Below, in pieces: positions 1 through 10,500 of a stretch of 64,000 bases of DNA; within the stretch, counting starts at the first letter, position 1, and every line of letters begins with the position of its first letter. Source of the stretch: a bacterium. GTDB lineage: Bacteria > Planctomycetota > Planctomycetia > Planctomycetales > Planctomycetaceae. Under the pieces are notes generated by a model that searched no databases, was not told the DNA's origin, and saw nothing but the letters and a program-made list of their open reading frames with translations. Location of the stretch: positions 124,001-188,000 of the forward strand of contig WGME01000002.1 in assembly GCA_016125225.1 (NCBI GenBank). Reading direction: 5' to 3'. The position numbers were made by a program, and so were the translations under genes.

Positions 1-50
1 GATGCGAATCTGTTGCGATCCCGCCCCGCACGCGACTGGCGGGTGTAGTA

Positions 51-956
51 TCACTTGGCTGTGAGGTAGCCATGTTCGCGTAGCCATTCTCCTGCGCGAA
101 CGGGCCACCGGGTCACCGCCTCTTCTGTAGGCCGCAAGCCGTAGCCATGTCCGCCAGTGGTGTAGAGATGCAACTCACATGGGCGGCCAGCGGCTTTCAT
201 CGCGCTCGCCAGCAGCAACGGGTTCTGAACCGATACGCCATCATCGAACGCATGGACGAAGAACACGGGCGGCGTGGCCTCGGTGACTTTCACATAGTCC
301 TTGAGTCGGCCTTGCCCTTTCTCCTCGAACCCGGCCGCATAAATCAGAAAAGCAAAGTCGGGCCGCATCGTAACCTCATCGACGGCATCCATCGGTGTGT
401 ATTGCCGTTCGGTCAGCAGCGTCGCCAGACCGGCCGTTTCACCACCGGCGGAAAAACCGAGGATGCCAATCCGTTCCGGATCGAGTTCCCACTCTTTCGC
501 GTGGCTCCGTACCAGACTCATCGCTCGCTGCGCATCTTGCACGGCGGCTGACCAGCGGCGTTCAGGATCACGGAACGGCACGCGGTATTTGAGCACGATG
601 CCTGTGACACCGAGCGTATTCAACCACTCAGCGACTTCGGTTCCTTCCAGATCATAAGCGAGAATGTGATGCCCGCCACCGGGGCAGATCACCACGGCGG
701 CCCCATTAGCTGGCACCGATGTCGGACGATAGACCGCAATTTGTGGGGTCGACACATTGCCCAGCTTGATGATGCGGCGACCGGCGATCAGCTTGTCGGT
801 CGGTTTCGTCTGATCCGCTTCCGGCGGCAGTTCTTTCGTATCACCGGGCGGACGGCCGGGCCAGAGATTCAAGACCAGTGGTTCGGCCGCACCGATCGAT
901 CCGCCAGCCAGAGCCAGCGAAATGGCATACGCCACGAAGCCAAGATGTTTCGTCAT
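51..956 (-). CDS. Secreted alpha/beta hydrolase (acetylxylan-esterase-like)
   Basis: A 301-residue exported esterase or lipase of the alpha/beta-hydrolase fold, probably acting on acylated carbohydrates in the periplasm. The start at 956 gives a Sec-type signal peptide (MTKHLGF followed by a hydrophobic stretch ending near GAAEP) and has an AGGA-type ribosome site. A longer reading to 1031 would overlap the upstream kinase gene and lacks the signal. The oxyanion motif PGGGHH (about residues 92-97), the nucleophile elbow GFSAGG with Ser169, and a C-terminal GGHGYG carrying the likely catalytic His are visible. Family members hydrolyse acetyl or other ester groups on polysaccharides; the exact substrate is inferred. 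It lies downstream of the PfkB kinase gene in the same direction, with about 40 bp between. Confidence 0.85.
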   Translation of the reverse strand: MTKHLGFVAYAISLALAGGSIGAAEPLVLNLWPGRPPGDTKELPPEADQTKPTDKLIAGRRIIKLGNVSTPQIAVYRPTSVPANGAAVVICPGGGHHILAYDLEGTEVAEWLNTLGVTGIVLKYRVPFRDPERRWSAAVQDAQRAMSLVRSHAKEWELDPERIGILGFSAGGETAGLATLLTERQYTPMDAVDEVTMRPDFAFLIYAAGFEEKGQGRLKDYVKVTEATPPVFFVHAFDDGVSVQNPLLLASAMKAAGRPCELHLYTTGGHGYGLRPTEEAVTRWPVRAGEWLREHGYLTAK

Positions 957-994
957 GGAGAATTCCTGAGAAGTGATCAACGTGGACAGCGGAT

Positions 995-2044
995 CTAATG
1001 AATGGTCAGATTGGGGTGCTGTTCGCGCCACATCTGTAGAGCTTCGACAACTTCAGCCGGTGTAGCCGTTCCCGTGGTTCCCAACTTGCGAACGGTGATT
1101 GATGCGACCAGATTCCCCATCAAGGCGGCTTCTGCCTGACTACCGCCGCAAGCCAAGGTCAATGCGGCCCCGGCTGTGGCACTGTCCCCCGCTCCCGTGG
1201 GATCAAGAGGCCCTTTGACTTTGACGCCCGGAATGAGTTGAGGTTCCGGGTCGCTGATCACCATGCCATTCTCGCCCCAGGTGACAAACACTAAGGCCCC
1301 CGTTTCTGCACGCAGACGGGGAATCACGGCCCACAAGTCGGTCTTGCTGACCTCATCTCCCGGCAAGGGATTCGTCCGCCCGACGGCCTCAAACTGGTTG
1401 GGCTTCGTGATGATGTTCCGATACTGGCGAATGTTGCGGCGACTGTCGGCCCAGAATAATACATCCGGACGACGCGTCGCCTGCTCGGCCAGAATGTCGC
1501 GCATGGCCGAGGTAATCACACCGCAATCGGGCATCTCGACCTGATCCATGATGATCAGCAGATCGACGGTGGATAAGACATGATCGAGCCCGGCGGCCAG
1601 CTGACTGACGATGTTCTTCGGCGTCGCCACACGGTTCTTGATGTCGTAGCGGGAATGTTCCCCGACCAGCCCATCAATTCCCGCATCACGCGGCTTGAGA
1701 TAGGTGGGCGTCACCAGTTCAGGGCAACGCAACAGCCCCTCGGTGGAACATCCCAGCGCTTCTAAACCCTGGCAAAGATCGAACGCTTCGCCATCGTTGC
1801 CGATGGCTCCCAGAGCATGCAGTTCCACCGCCCCGAGCGCAGCCAGATTGTTGACCACGGTTCCCGCGGCGCCGGGACTGCGGCGTTTGGAGACCACCTG
1901 ATGCGCGATCCGCCCCGTTTCCAGGCTCGGCTCCGCCAAGGTGGGATCGACTTCGAGATATTTATCAAGAAAGAAGTCACCAATCACGGCGACTCTTCGT
2001 TCGGCAAAGCTGTCGAGTAGTTCCTGGAGACGCTCAGGAGTCAT
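995..2044 (-). CDS. PfkB-family carbohydrate kinase (heptose-7-phosphate-kinase-like)
   Basis: A ribokinase/PfkB-fold sugar kinase of about 349 residues, closest in pattern to the kinase half of HldE/RfaE, which phosphorylates D-glycero-heptose 7-phosphate for LPS heptose synthesis. Visible signatures are the N-terminal VIGDFFLDKYLE strand, a GAAGTVVNNLAALGA glycine-rich segment, and the C-terminal PfkB signature DPTGAGDS (about residues 281-288) with catalytic base Asp287. No nucleotidyltransferase half follows, so it is monofunctional. The start at 2044 has an AAGGA site about 10 nt upstream. A start six codons earlier (2062) would be created by the edge of the palindromic repeat next to it and lacks a ribosome site. 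The heptose substrate is inferred from family resemblance only. Confidence 0.82.
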   Translation of the reverse strand: MTPERLQELLDSFAERRVAVIGDFFLDKYLEVDPTLAEPSLETGRIAHQVVSKRRSPGAAGTVVNNLAALGAVELHALGAIGNDGEAFDLCQGLEALGCSTEGLLRCPELVTPTYLKPRDAGIDGLVGEHSRYDIKNRVATPKNIVSQLAAGLDHVLSTVDLLIIMDQVEMPDCGVITSAMRDILAEQATRRPDVLFWADSRRNIRQYRNIITKPNQFEAVGRTNPLPGDEVSKTDLWAVIPRLRAETGALVFVTWGENGMVISDPEPQLIPGVKVKGPLDPTGAGDSATAGAALTLACGGSQAEAALMGNLVASITVRKLGTTGTATPAEVVEALQMWREQHPNLTIH

Positions 2045-2061
2045 CGATGGTTCATCCTTCA

Positions 2062-2131
2062 TTAGCCGCGAGGCATCGCCAATGCACTGGTCGCAAATTG
2101 ACCACCGCGCACGGCGATGCCTCGCGGCTAA
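2062..2131. repeat. Palindromic TTAGCC element between pfkB-like gene and dapL
   Basis: A near-perfect inverted repeat with 19-bp arms (TTAGCCGCGAGGCATCGCC at 2062-2080, its complement at 2113-2131) flanks an inner TGGTC...GACCA stem. The arms begin and end with the same TTAGCC/GGCTAA termini as the elements at 38609 and in metG, so it probably belongs to the same kind of mobile or REP-like palindrome. It could also act as an RNA hairpin between the two co-directional genes. Confidence 0.8.
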
Positions 2132-2140
2132 ATTTTCCAG

Positions 2141-3373
2141 TTACTTCAACATCGTTTTGATGCGACGCACAGCTTCTTCCACATTCGCGCGGCTGTTGAA
2201 CGCGCTCAAGCGGAAATAGCCTTCGCCGCTGGCACCGAATCCGCTGCCGGGGGTGCCCACCACATGGGCGTTCGACAGCAATTGATCGAAGAACTCCCAA
2301 CTGGTCGCAGAGCCCGGCGTCTTCAGCCAGATGTACGGGGCATTCACGCCACCATAAACTTTGATGCCCAGGCCGGTTAGCTCATCCCGCAAAATCTTGG
2401 CGTTTTCCAGGTAGAAACTGACGAGTTCCTGTACCTGAGCCTTACCTTCTGCGGAATAAACGGCTTCCGCTCCGCGCTGGATGACATAGGGTACGCCGTT
2501 GAACTTCGTGGTATGCCGCCGCGTCCACAAGGCGTGAAGTTCGACCAGTTCACCACTGGCCGACTTGGCTTTGAGTCCCTTGGGCACCACGGTAAAGGCA
2601 CACCGCGTTCCCGTGAAACCGGCGGTCTTGGAGAAACTGCGGAACTCAATCGCACAGTTGCGAGCACCGGGAATCTCGTAGATCGAACGTGGCACCGAGG
2701 GATCGGTGATGAAGGCTTCATAGGCCGCATCATAGAAAATGATGGCATCGTTCTGCTTGGCGTAGTTGACCCACTGCGTGAGGGTCTCTTTCGAGGCCAC
2801 CGTTCCCGTCGGATTGTTCGGGTAACAGAGATAGATCAAATCGACCTTCTGTGTCGGCAAGGCCGGCACGAAATGGTTCTCGGCGGTCACCGGAATATAG
2901 ACCAGCCCTGCATAGCGACCGGCATCATCCGCGGCACCAGTCCGGCCGACCATGACATTGGTATCGACATAGACCGGGTAAACCGGATCGGTCACCGCGA
3001 TCATGTTGTTCGGGCCGAAGATGTCGAGGATGTTACCGGTGTCGCACTTGGAACCGTCGGAGACGAAGATCTCATCGGCGGCAATGTTCGCTCCACGACT
3101 CTGGAAGTCGTTCTTGGCAATGGCTTCCCGCAGAAAGTCGTAGCCCTGTTCCGGACCGTAACCACGGAAGGTGTCGCGCTGGCCCATCTCGTCGACGGCT
3201 TTGTGCATCGCCTCGCGGACCGCTGCCGGGAGCGGTTCGGTGACGTCGCCGATGCCCAACCGGATGATTTTCGCCTCGGGATGCTCCTCCGAGAACTTTT
3301 TCACCCGCCGTCCGATTTCCGGAAAGAGGTAGCCTGCCTTGAGTTTGAGGTAATTGTCGTTGACGTAAGCCAT
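2141..3373 (-). CDS. dapL: LL-diaminopimelate aminotransferase
   Basis: A PLP-dependent fold-type I aminotransferase of 410 residues. It converts tetrahydrodipicolinate directly to LL-2,6-diaminopimelate, using glutamate as amino donor, in lysine and peptidoglycan precursor synthesis. The N-terminus ([19 protein letters not shown]), the [10 protein letters not shown] segment, YPNNPTG (near 184-190), FYDAAYEAF, and the PLP-binding [12 protein letters not shown] with Lys249 match the DapL family over its whole usual length. DapL replaces the multi-step succinylase or acetylase route in planctomycetes, chlamydiae, plants and some other lineages. It is transcribed away from metG and is followed by a palindromic repeat and the PfkB gene. 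Confidence 0.95.
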   Translation of the reverse strand: MAYVNDNYLKLKAGYLFPEIGRRVKKFSEEHPEAKIIRLGIGDVTEPLPAAVREAMHKAVDEMGQRDTFRGYGPEQGYDFLREAIAKNDFQSRGANIAADEIFVSDGSKCDTGNILDIFGPNNMIAVTDPVYPVYVDTNVMVGRTGAADDAGRYAGLVYIPVTAENHFVPALPTQKVDLIYLCYPNNPTGTVASKETLTQWVNYAKQNDAIIFYDAAYEAFITDPSVPRSIYEIPGARNCAIEFRSFSKTAGFTGTRCAFTVVPKGLKAKSASGELVELHALWTRRHTTKFNGVPYVIQRGAEAVYSAEGKAQVQELVSFYLENAKILRDELTGLGIKVYGGVNAPYIWLKTPGSATSWEFFDQLLSNAHVVGTPGSGFGASGEGYFRLSAFNSRANVEEAVRRIKTMLK

Positions 3374-3535
3374 GGTGAGTCAAGAGTCCAGTGTCGAGAG
3401 TCCAGAGCCGAAAATGCCAAATCGGCGCGATTCAAGTGCCGCGCTTTCGGGAAAGCTGCGAAACACGTAGAATCGTCCGCGAACCGGGTAGGCGTCAAGC
3501 GCATCGGTTCAATTTGCTGTTAGCCATGCAACTTT

Positions 3536-3572
3536 AGCCGCGAGACGCAGCCGAACACTGCGTGAGTCTCGG
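3536..3572. repeat. Imperfect TTTAGCCGCGAG hairpin (degenerate element)
   Basis: The dapL-metG divergent region carries TTTAGCCGCGAGACGCAG followed after a short loop by CTGCGTGAGTCTCGG, an imperfect stem. Its first 12 bases are the same as the arm of the element at 2062, which suggests a decayed half-copy. The same intergenic region contains two direct copies of GAGTCCAG near 3385-3405. Confidence 0.5.
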
Positions 3573-3636
3573 ACACCACGCACACAGATTGGCTCGCAGT
3601 TAGGCCGATTGATTTTTTGAGAACCATGGACCGGGC

Positions 3637-5736
3637 ATGACCGCACGACGCATTCTTGTCACTTCCGCACTCCCCTATGCCAACGGGCATATTCACCTGG
3701 GGCATCTGGTCGAGTACATTCAGACCGACATCTGGGTGCGCTTCCAGAAACTCCGCAGCCACCGCTGCGTTTACATCTGTGCCGATGACACCCACGGCAC
3801 GGCGATCATGATCCGTGCGCGACAGGAAGGCCGGCCGGAAACCGAACTGATCGCCGATATGCGGGAAGCCCATCTCCGCGACTTCACGGCATTCGATATT
3901 GCCTTCGACAACTACGGCAGCACGAACAGCGAATCAATGCGAAAGTTCTGCCACGAAATCTGGGCAGCTCTCCGCAATAAAGGCCTGATCGCTGAACGCG
4001 ATGTCACGCAATTGTACGATCCAGAAGCACAGACCTTTCTCGCCGATCGGTTTGTGAAGGGGACCTGTCCGAATCCCGATTGTCATGCTGCCGATCAATA
4101 TGGTGACAACTGCGAAGTCTGCGGCCGGACTTACTCACCGACGGAACTAATCAACCCCAAAAGCACACTGACGGGTGCCACCCCGGAAGTCCGCACGGCA
4201 CGACATCTGTTCGTGCAGATCGAGCAGCTGCACCAGTTTTTGAATGACTGGACGCAATGCGGCGAGCATCTGCAGGATGAAGTCGCCAACTATTTGAAGG
4301 GGCACTTCCTCAGCGAACCACTGCGAGATTGGGATGTCTCACGCCCGGCCCCCTACTTTGGCTTCGAGATTCCAGACAGCCCCGGCAACTACTGGTATGT
4401 GTGGTTTGATGCACCGATTGGGTATATCGGTTCCACGGCTGACTGGTGCGAAAAGCATGGCGAAGATGTGACGACATGGTGGAAACCCCATTTAGCCGCC
4501 GGTTGTTCACAACCGGCGGGGAATGCCCCCGGTTGCGAGCAACCAGGGGCTCAATGTGAGATCCACCACTTTATCGGCAAGGACATCACCTACTTCCATA
4601 CGCTGTTCTGGCCAGCCATGCTGCATGCAGCGGAGTTTAATCTGCCGCACAAGGTGCACATTCACGGTTTTCTGACGGTTGATGGCGAAAAGATGTCAAA
4701 ACGTCGTGGCACATTCGTGATGGCCTCGACTTACGCCAAGCATCTCGACGCGGCGTACCTGCGGTACTACTACGCTTCCAAGTTGGGATCACGGCTCGAT
4801 GACCTCGATCTTAATCTCGAAGAGTTCATCGCGAAGGTGAACTCCGACCTTGTGGGGAAGGTGGTCAATCTCGCCAGTCGTACGGCAAAGTTCGCCCAGG
4901 GTTCAGGTTTGTCCGCGAGCTATCCGGATGATGACGGTCTGTTCGCTCAGGCAGCTGCGGCTGCGGACGTCATCGCGACGCACTACGAAAACTGTGATTT
5001 CGCTGCCGCCATGCGGGAAATCATGGTGCTCGCGGATCGGGCCAACCGTTATGTCGAAGACCATGCCCCGTGGACGTTGAAGAAAGACCCAGCGAAAGCG
5101 GGCGAGTTGCAGGATGTCTGCACGGTCTCGCTCAATTTGTTCCGGCAGATTGTGGTTTACTTGTCCCCCGTGCTGCCTCGCTTGGCGGAACAGGTGGGGC
5201 AACTGCTGAACTGTCCGATCCAACACTGGAACGACGCCCAAACGCCGCTGATCGGTACCGCCGTCGCTCCGTTTACTCACCTTATGAAGCGAGTGGAACT
5301 CGCACAGGTTCAAGCCATGACTGAAGAGAGCAAGCAAGACGCCGCACCCGTAGCCGAAGTCGCCACCGACTCCGCGGCCTATCTCGAAAAAGAACCGCTG
5401 ACGGCCGAGAACTGCACGATCGATGATTTCGTGAAGGTCGACCTGCGTGTGGCCCGCGTGCTGGAATGCGAAGAAGTCCCCGAATCGAACAAGCTGCTGC
5501 GGATGACCTTGTCGCTCGGCGGCGATCAGAAGCGGAACGTCTTCGCGGGCATCAAGGGGGTCTACAAGCCGGAAGATCTGGTCGGCCGGTTGGTGATCAT
5601 GTGCGCCAATCTCGCCCCGCGCAAAATGAAGTTCGGCCTGAGCGAAGGCATGGTCCTCGCCGCAGGGGCCGGTGGTCAGGAGATCTTCGTGCTGTCTGCC
5701 GACAGCGGTGCTCAACCCGGCATGCGCGTGCATTGA
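3637..5736 (+). CDS. metG: Methionyl-tRNA synthetase, with in-frame repeat insertion
   Basis: A 699-residue class I synthetase that charges tRNA-Met with methionine in the cytoplasm. In order: HIGH-like motif in [10 protein letters not shown] (about 16-24), zinc-knuckle pairs CPNPDC and CEVCG, the [11 protein letters not shown] core, the KMSKR version of the KMSKS loop (352-356), the anticodon-binding helical domain, and a C-terminal Trbp111-type tRNA-binding domain from about residue 590 ([13 protein letters not shown] ... [11 protein letters not shown]). An anomaly lies at residues 285-307: between the usual WWK segment and the HHFIGKDI motif about 20 extra residues are encoded by a palindromic repeat (separate entry). 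The frame is intact, and the rest is normal, so the enzyme is expected to be active. It is convergent with the MBL gene. Confidence 0.95.
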   Translation: MTARRILVTSALPYANGHIHLGHLVEYIQTDIWVRFQKLRSHRCVYICADDTHGTAIMIRARQEGRPETELIADMREAHLRDFTAFDIAFDNYGSTNSESMRKFCHEIWAALRNKGLIAERDVTQLYDPEAQTFLADRFVKGTCPNPDCHAADQYGDNCEVCGRTYSPTELINPKSTLTGATPEVRTARHLFVQIEQLHQFLNDWTQCGEHLQDEVANYLKGHFLSEPLRDWDVSRPAPYFGFEIPDSPGNYWYVWFDAPIGYIGSTADWCEKHGEDVTTWWKPHLAAGCSQPAGNAPGCEQPGAQCEIHHFIGKDITYFHTLFWPAMLHAAEFNLPHKVHIHGFLTVDGEKMSKRRGTFVMASTYAKHLDAAYLRYYYASKLGSRLDDLDLNLEEFIAKVNSDLVGKVVNLASRTAKFAQGSGLSASYPDDDGLFAQAAAAADVIATHYENCDFAAAMREIMVLADRANRYVEDHAPWTLKKDPAKAGELQDVCTVSLNLFRQIVVYLSPVLPRLAEQVGQLLNCPIQHWNDAQTPLIGTAVAPFTHLMKRVELAQVQAMTEESKQDAAPVAEVATDSAAYLEKEPLTAENCTIDDFVKVDLRVARVLECEEVPESNKLLRMTLSLGGDQKRNVFAGIKGVYKPEDLVGRLVIMCANLAPRKMKFGLSEGMVLAAGAGGQEIFVLSADSGAQPGMRVH
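4489..4556. repeat. CATTTAGCC palindromic element inside metG
   Basis: Two adjacent hairpins (GCCGGTTGT/ACAACCGGC, then GCCCCCGGTTGCGAGCAACC with its complement) lie inside the metG reading frame, bounded by CATTTAGCC and GGGGCTCAATG. The same arrangement with the same second hairpin occurs in intergenic DNA at 38609-38696. It translates in frame as roughly [22 protein letters not shown], with no stop codon. Confidence 0.85.
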
Positions 5737-5784
5737 TGACTGGCTTGCGGATGCCAGTATAGCAATTGAGTCGATCGACACCTG

Positions 5785-5824
5785 AACCGTCCATCTGTGA
5801 TCCACGGATTGCAGATGGACGGTT
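5785..5824. terminator. Bidirectional hairpin between metG and MBL gene
   Basis: A perfect 13-bp inverted repeat (AACCGTCCATCTG at 5785-5797, complement at 5812-5824) lies in the gap between the convergent genes and touches the stop codon of the minus-strand gene. A short T-rich stretch follows on the plus strand. A shared terminator is the likely role. Confidence 0.65.
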
Positions 5825-7428
5825 TATTCCACTGTGTAATCGACATACAGGGGCTGATTGCTTCCCGCGACTGTATCTTGCGAGAATTCGACCTGCTTCC
5901 GAAAGCGTTTCCATAGCGATTTTAGATTGGCAGGGATGCTCTGCTCCGCCTTGTCGAGTTCCTGTTTGCCCGTGTCCGCCCGGAGAATTCTCCCGCCCGT
6001 GAGCGTTTGCAGTCGCTCGTACAAAGGCGAAAAGGGCATCTTCCAACCGGTTTTGGGTGGCCGTTTTTTCTGAGCCATCTTTTCATTGACAGGGATGAGA
6101 GCGACCAGATCGCCGCTGGTCATCTCCTCGAGGCCACCGGCTTTCAGTGTGGCGTTGTGGCTGCCGTGGTGGCCGACTTTGTACACGACAGCCCGATTCA
6201 GCAGGTCTTTCGAAGTGATGTCGCGTCCATTCACTTTCGGGAATGTCGCGGTACTCCATGACAGCCAGTTTCCGATTTGTGCGTCGCCAGGGAAAATGAG
6301 TGTCCGTCCGTCGGGCAGTTCAAAGGCCAGCACCAAGCTGGTGTTGTTGGTATCGCTATCCAGCTTGAGTGCCAGTTGCGATGCCCCCTCCAGCCAGACC
6401 TCGTCGATTCTCTGCCAGGCAGTCCCCTGCTCTCCCAAGGGGTCGTCACGGAAACCATAGTGCAGACGGAAGAAGGGGTCGTTCCGTGCAGCTTCATTGG
6501 AGACACGATAACGCTTAGGAAAGAGCAGGTCCCGTGGCGTGTCCTGGCTTTCATCATCGGCGAACGCAGCTAACGCAGCCGTGAGTTCGTAGGCTTCGTC
6601 TTTCCCTTTACCCGGGGCATCTTTCTTGAGGAGTTTCACATTCTGCGGCGGCCCCAGAACATAGGCCCGTGTGGCTGAACCGGGAACCTGTTTGACGTGA
6701 CCGGGCGACAGGAATTCGGCACCGAGAGAGGTGACAAATTGCATAGCTTCTTCGGTGGAATTACTAGCCGCTGCCGCCAGTGCAGGCCCTGCTGAGGGAG
6801 TTGGCCCGAAGAAGGCAAGAAGATTCTCCACCTCTCGCAACTGGTCAACGGTCTCATCGGACAGAGATGCCCTCTTGGCGCCGAGCAAACCAGTCAAAGC
6901 GGCACGGAGAGCTTTGAGTTTGGCTTTTCGTTCCTGGCGGAGTTGGTTGGCCAGTTGATTGCTGGGATCTTCGGTCCACGCCAGCCAAACGGTCTCGAAA
7001 TGAAGTTGTTTTTTGAACTTCTCTTTTACCTGCACGAAACCGGAAAGATGATCCCAGTGTTCGTGCGTTACAATCAGCAGATCGATTTTTCCGTTGGTCG
7101 TCTGGATGATGTCATCGACGACCTGTGCCATCTTTTCCGGCGCCTGCTCAGTACCGATGATCACGCCGCAATCAATCATCACATACGTTGATTGCGTGGC
7201 ATCATCCTGGCGAGGGAACCGCAGCAGAAAACAGTCGCCGAGTCCTTGGCAGTACATCCGGATCGTGACGTTACTGGAGGGCTTGGACGTAGACGTTTTT
7301 TTCGTTGATCGTTTTGTAGATCGTTTCCGGGTCGATGCTTTCTTGGCGGACTTTTTCACGGCTTTCGCCGTCTGTTTTTTGGCGGGCTGTGGGCGTTGCG
7401 TTGATCCCGCTGTTTTCTTTTTCGCCAT
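5824..7428 (-). CDS. MBL-fold metallo-hydrolase with Lys-rich N-terminus
   Basis: A 534-residue protein of the metallo-beta-lactamase fold, resembling the stand-alone ComEC/Rec2-type hydrolases. After a basic, low-complexity tail of about 52 residues (Lys/Ser/Thr-rich, probably disordered and possibly nucleic-acid-binding) comes the domain start RMYCQGLGDCFLLRF. The metal site THEHWDH gives His122, His124, Asp126 and His127, and a later VGHHGSHNATL is the second typical His motif of ComEC-like MBL proteins. An insert of roughly 130 residues after the metal motif includes a charged helical part. No signal peptide or membrane segment is seen, so it is probably cytoplasmic. It lies 73 bp downstream of the LCAT/gluzincin fusion gene and is probably co-transcribed with it. 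The substrate is unknown. Confidence 0.8.
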   Translation of the reverse strand: MAKKKTAGSTQRPQPAKKQTAKAVKKSAKKASTRKRSTKRSTKKTSTSKPSSNVTIRMYCQGLGDCFLLRFPRQDDATQSTYVMIDCGVIIGTEQAPEKMAQVVDDIIQTTNGKIDLLIVTHEHWDHLSGFVQVKEKFKKQLHFETVWLAWTEDPSNQLANQLRQERKAKLKALRAALTGLLGAKRASLSDETVDQLREVENLLAFFGPTPSAGPALAAAASNSTEEAMQFVTSLGAEFLSPGHVKQVPGSATRAYVLGPPQNVKLLKKDAPGKGKDEAYELTAALAAFADDESQDTPRDLLFPKRYRVSNEAARNDPFFRLHYGFRDDPLGEQGTAWQRIDEVWLEGASQLALKLDSDTNNTSLVLAFELPDGRTLIFPGDAQIGNWLSWSTATFPKVNGRDITSKDLLNRAVVYKVGHHGSHNATLKAGGLEEMTSGDLVALIPVNEKMAQKKRPPKTGWKMPFSPLYERLQTLTGGRILRADTGKQELDKAEQSIPANLKSLWKRFRKQVEFSQDTVAGSNQPLYVDYTVE

Positions 7429-7501
7429 GACAAACTCTCCAGGTGACCCTTACAAGGCTGATGATCGTCAGACCAGTCTTTACCTTCAGGACGATAGGCG
7501 A

Positions 7502-10500
7502 TTACTCGGTTTCCACTTCCGCATCATGCAACAAGGCAAAAGGACTGCGCTGGTCGGGGTCAAAGTACGTTGCTGCCGCGGGCACAAAGCGGCCGGTCTG
7601 TTCATAGTCTCGCTGTCTGCTCAACCGCTGGTCATTCATGATCCGCTTGCGGATCAGATAGCGGATCTCGCCCGATTCCGGGTCGATAATCAGCGTGGCC
7701 CCTCCTCGAAACCAGAAGTCCGGCGTGGGGGCCAGCGGACGTTTAAATTTTTTGGCATCGGCGGGTGTGAAGGCCCAATACGTCTTGTCAGGCTGGCCTT
7801 TCTTTTTCCCTTTAGCGGGTGGAGGACCAGCGTCGACTTCTTTCTGAACTTCCGGATCAAAATAGCCGGCCCGCTTCTGGACAACGACGGCGACCAGATC
7901 GATCCGTTGTTGTCCATCGGGACCGATGCGACTGCAGGGGCGGACAGAATGGACCTCGAATTTCAGGCGGTTGCTTTTGTTCCGCGGGAGGCTGTGATCA
8001 TCCCGGGTAAAAACCTTGATCCCGAGAGAGTCGCCACCGTCGCGCATCTGCTTGGCGTTGTCATAGAGCCATGCCCGGAAGCTGAACTGGTTTTCCTCGG
8101 TGTTCTCGAACACCTGCCTGCGGTCGACCCGAAGTTTCCAATCCGTATGGGGAATGCCTTCCAGAACTTGCTGGAGTCCCTCGCAGTCAAAACCTTCCGG
8201 TTGCTCCCACAGCAACGCATTCACATCCAGAGTCTGCAAATCCGAGGGATAGATGCCCCACTCACGGAAGGCATCGACCACCGCCACCCGGTAGCCACGG
8301 TCGTCATCAGGCACGAGATCATAGTCCGCGGTGATGAGCGCTCGCAGATACTCGCCGAACGTCAAATCGACAGGGGGAATGTAATCCAGAGCGCGAATGC
8401 ACATTCGCAGAACGTGCGACGCCGACCTGGTCGCTTCGCGGGCCAGGCGATTCACCAGATCGGGATGAATCTCTCCTTCGGGAAGAACACCGGTTCCATT
8501 GCTGACCAACCGGTACAGATCGCGTGTGCGATCACGGTAGATCTTCAGAAAGGCACCGAACACCGCAGCCACCAGAATCGCCCCGCGATCGTGCGGTTCT
8601 GTCACTTCGCTGTAAGCCGATGGATCGGGTTTCTTCGGCACGAATGTCCCATCGTCGAGTTGCTCTGCCAGATACTTCCGCAACCCGCCGCGATGTTCCC
8701 CCATGGCCTCACCGAACTGCACGGCCATCTGCCCCAACAGGCCCTGACTCTGCAAATCTCCCCGGGATTTGGCGATCTGGTCTCGTAGCACATCCATATG
8801 CGAAAAGTGCTGCAAGAGAGCCACGATGTCAGAAAACGCTTCATGAAACGCGAGCATGTCGGGATTGCTCGCTTCCAGCAGATATCGGTGCAACCCATGC
8901 AATAATGCGTGCGATGTCTCGTGGGCAATGATGTCATAAGACAGGCAGGTATGGATCACGCCCCCCGGTAATGTCATCCCGCCCACTTTGCCCCGCGACC
9001 GAAAGTAGCCGAACAATAAGGCATGGCGATCGGGGTCGTAATAGGCATTGGCCTGGGGTATCGCATGAGGATAAATTCGCAGCCGAGGCACGTATTCCGA
9101 TCCGATCACGCTCCCTTCCGTGTTTCTGATCAACCGCGGCGACCACAATGCGACACGGCCAAGAGCCTTTTCGAAGACGTCAATCGTGGCCATCGAAATC
9201 GCATAGACCATTTGCTGATGGAATTGCGGATTCGATTCGGCCGGGGCTAGCCCGTCCTGTGCCAGCAATTCGGGCGAGGAAAGATTGATTGGATGGTAAA
9301 AACAATCACCGGCTGGGTCATAGTCGATGACGGCCACATATTCCCCAATCGGCCCCTCGCTGAGACTCATCGCGTCTTCCCAGGGAACATCAATCGTCAG
9401 CACCGAGATCTTTAACGTATCGAGACTTTGTGCGAGCAAAGGGTCAAAGGAATAGACGCGCAGTCGGCGTGTGGGAGGCGGGGCATGGACCGGTCGTGAG
9501 CTGACTGGTTCCATCTCGGCTCTGGCAAGTCCCTGTTCCGGAGCTGCCGCGGAAACCAATCGAGTTTTGGTGGGCTGACTCGGCTTCGGCGTTTCCACTG
9601 GCTGCAACGTGGGCACATCGCTGGAATCGATACTCAGCACCCTCGCCAAATTGGGGGTGCGATCGGTCAGGATCGACAAAATCGCCGACCGCACGGTACC
9701 GCTCATCGACAAACCGGTATGCGTGGTCTTGGCAGCACGGTAGGTTCGAACGCCTTCCAGCCGAGCCCAGACATCGGGGACGGTTCCATCACCTTTCGCG
9801 GTGTGGGCCGCTTCAACCAGTTTCCCCCCCACCCATTGAACATCGGTAACCGTTTGGGCATCACCCAGAATGATCGTGGTGCGGTCGTTAAAGAAAGCCG
9901 TGTCTATGGTGTCTGCCCAGCGGAAGCCAAAGTCCAGCCGTTTCTGATCGACTCCCGTCTCCCAGAAGTCGGACTTTTTAAAGCGGTCGGTATCGGTGCT
10001 GGAGGTGGCATCCTTTTTCTTCCACGGGATGAGCTGATAGAGGCCTGTGAAACTCTGCAGAACCTGCTCGAATTGGTTGGGGAGTTTGACACCCCAGTCA
10101 CTCACGGTTTGAATCGTTTCATGACTACCTGCTATAGCAAACGCTGCCGAGAACGTGCCATACGATGCCGGCCCCAGGAGCACCAGATGCGACACCAGTT
10201 GCCGAGCGAGTTTTGGCCCTAACAACTGCAATGCTCTGCGGGCGACCAGTGAACCTTGCGAGTGGGCGATGAGATGTAAAGGATGGGTGGTTCTTCCCAC
10301 ACGTGCTTGAATGCTCGCGGCGAGTCTGGCGGCCGACTCTTCCAAATTCTTACGCCAGTCAAAACCAAAGATCGAAGTATCGTAACGACGGACCTCCAAG
10401 CTGAGCCGCATCAGATCGTAAATGGCAGGCAAAGCCCCCGGGGCTTCGACGCGCACTCCCGGTGTGAAATCCTGCTCAACCTGATGCTGATCGAAGGCAG

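Noticed and set aside
13-43. CCCGCC...GGCGGG stem after the first gene, considered as a terminator
   Set aside because: Short stem, long loop, no T run on the minus strand.
2513-3523. A 336-codon plus-strand frame opposite dapL
   Set aside because: Shadow of a typical DapL; no ribosome site and no recognisable protein.
7094-8788. A 564-codon plus-strand open frame opposite the MBL and lipase-protease genes
   Set aside because: It is wholly antisense to two genes with clear domains, begins inside one and ends inside the other, has no ribosome site, and shows no known motif. It results from high-GC codon bias.
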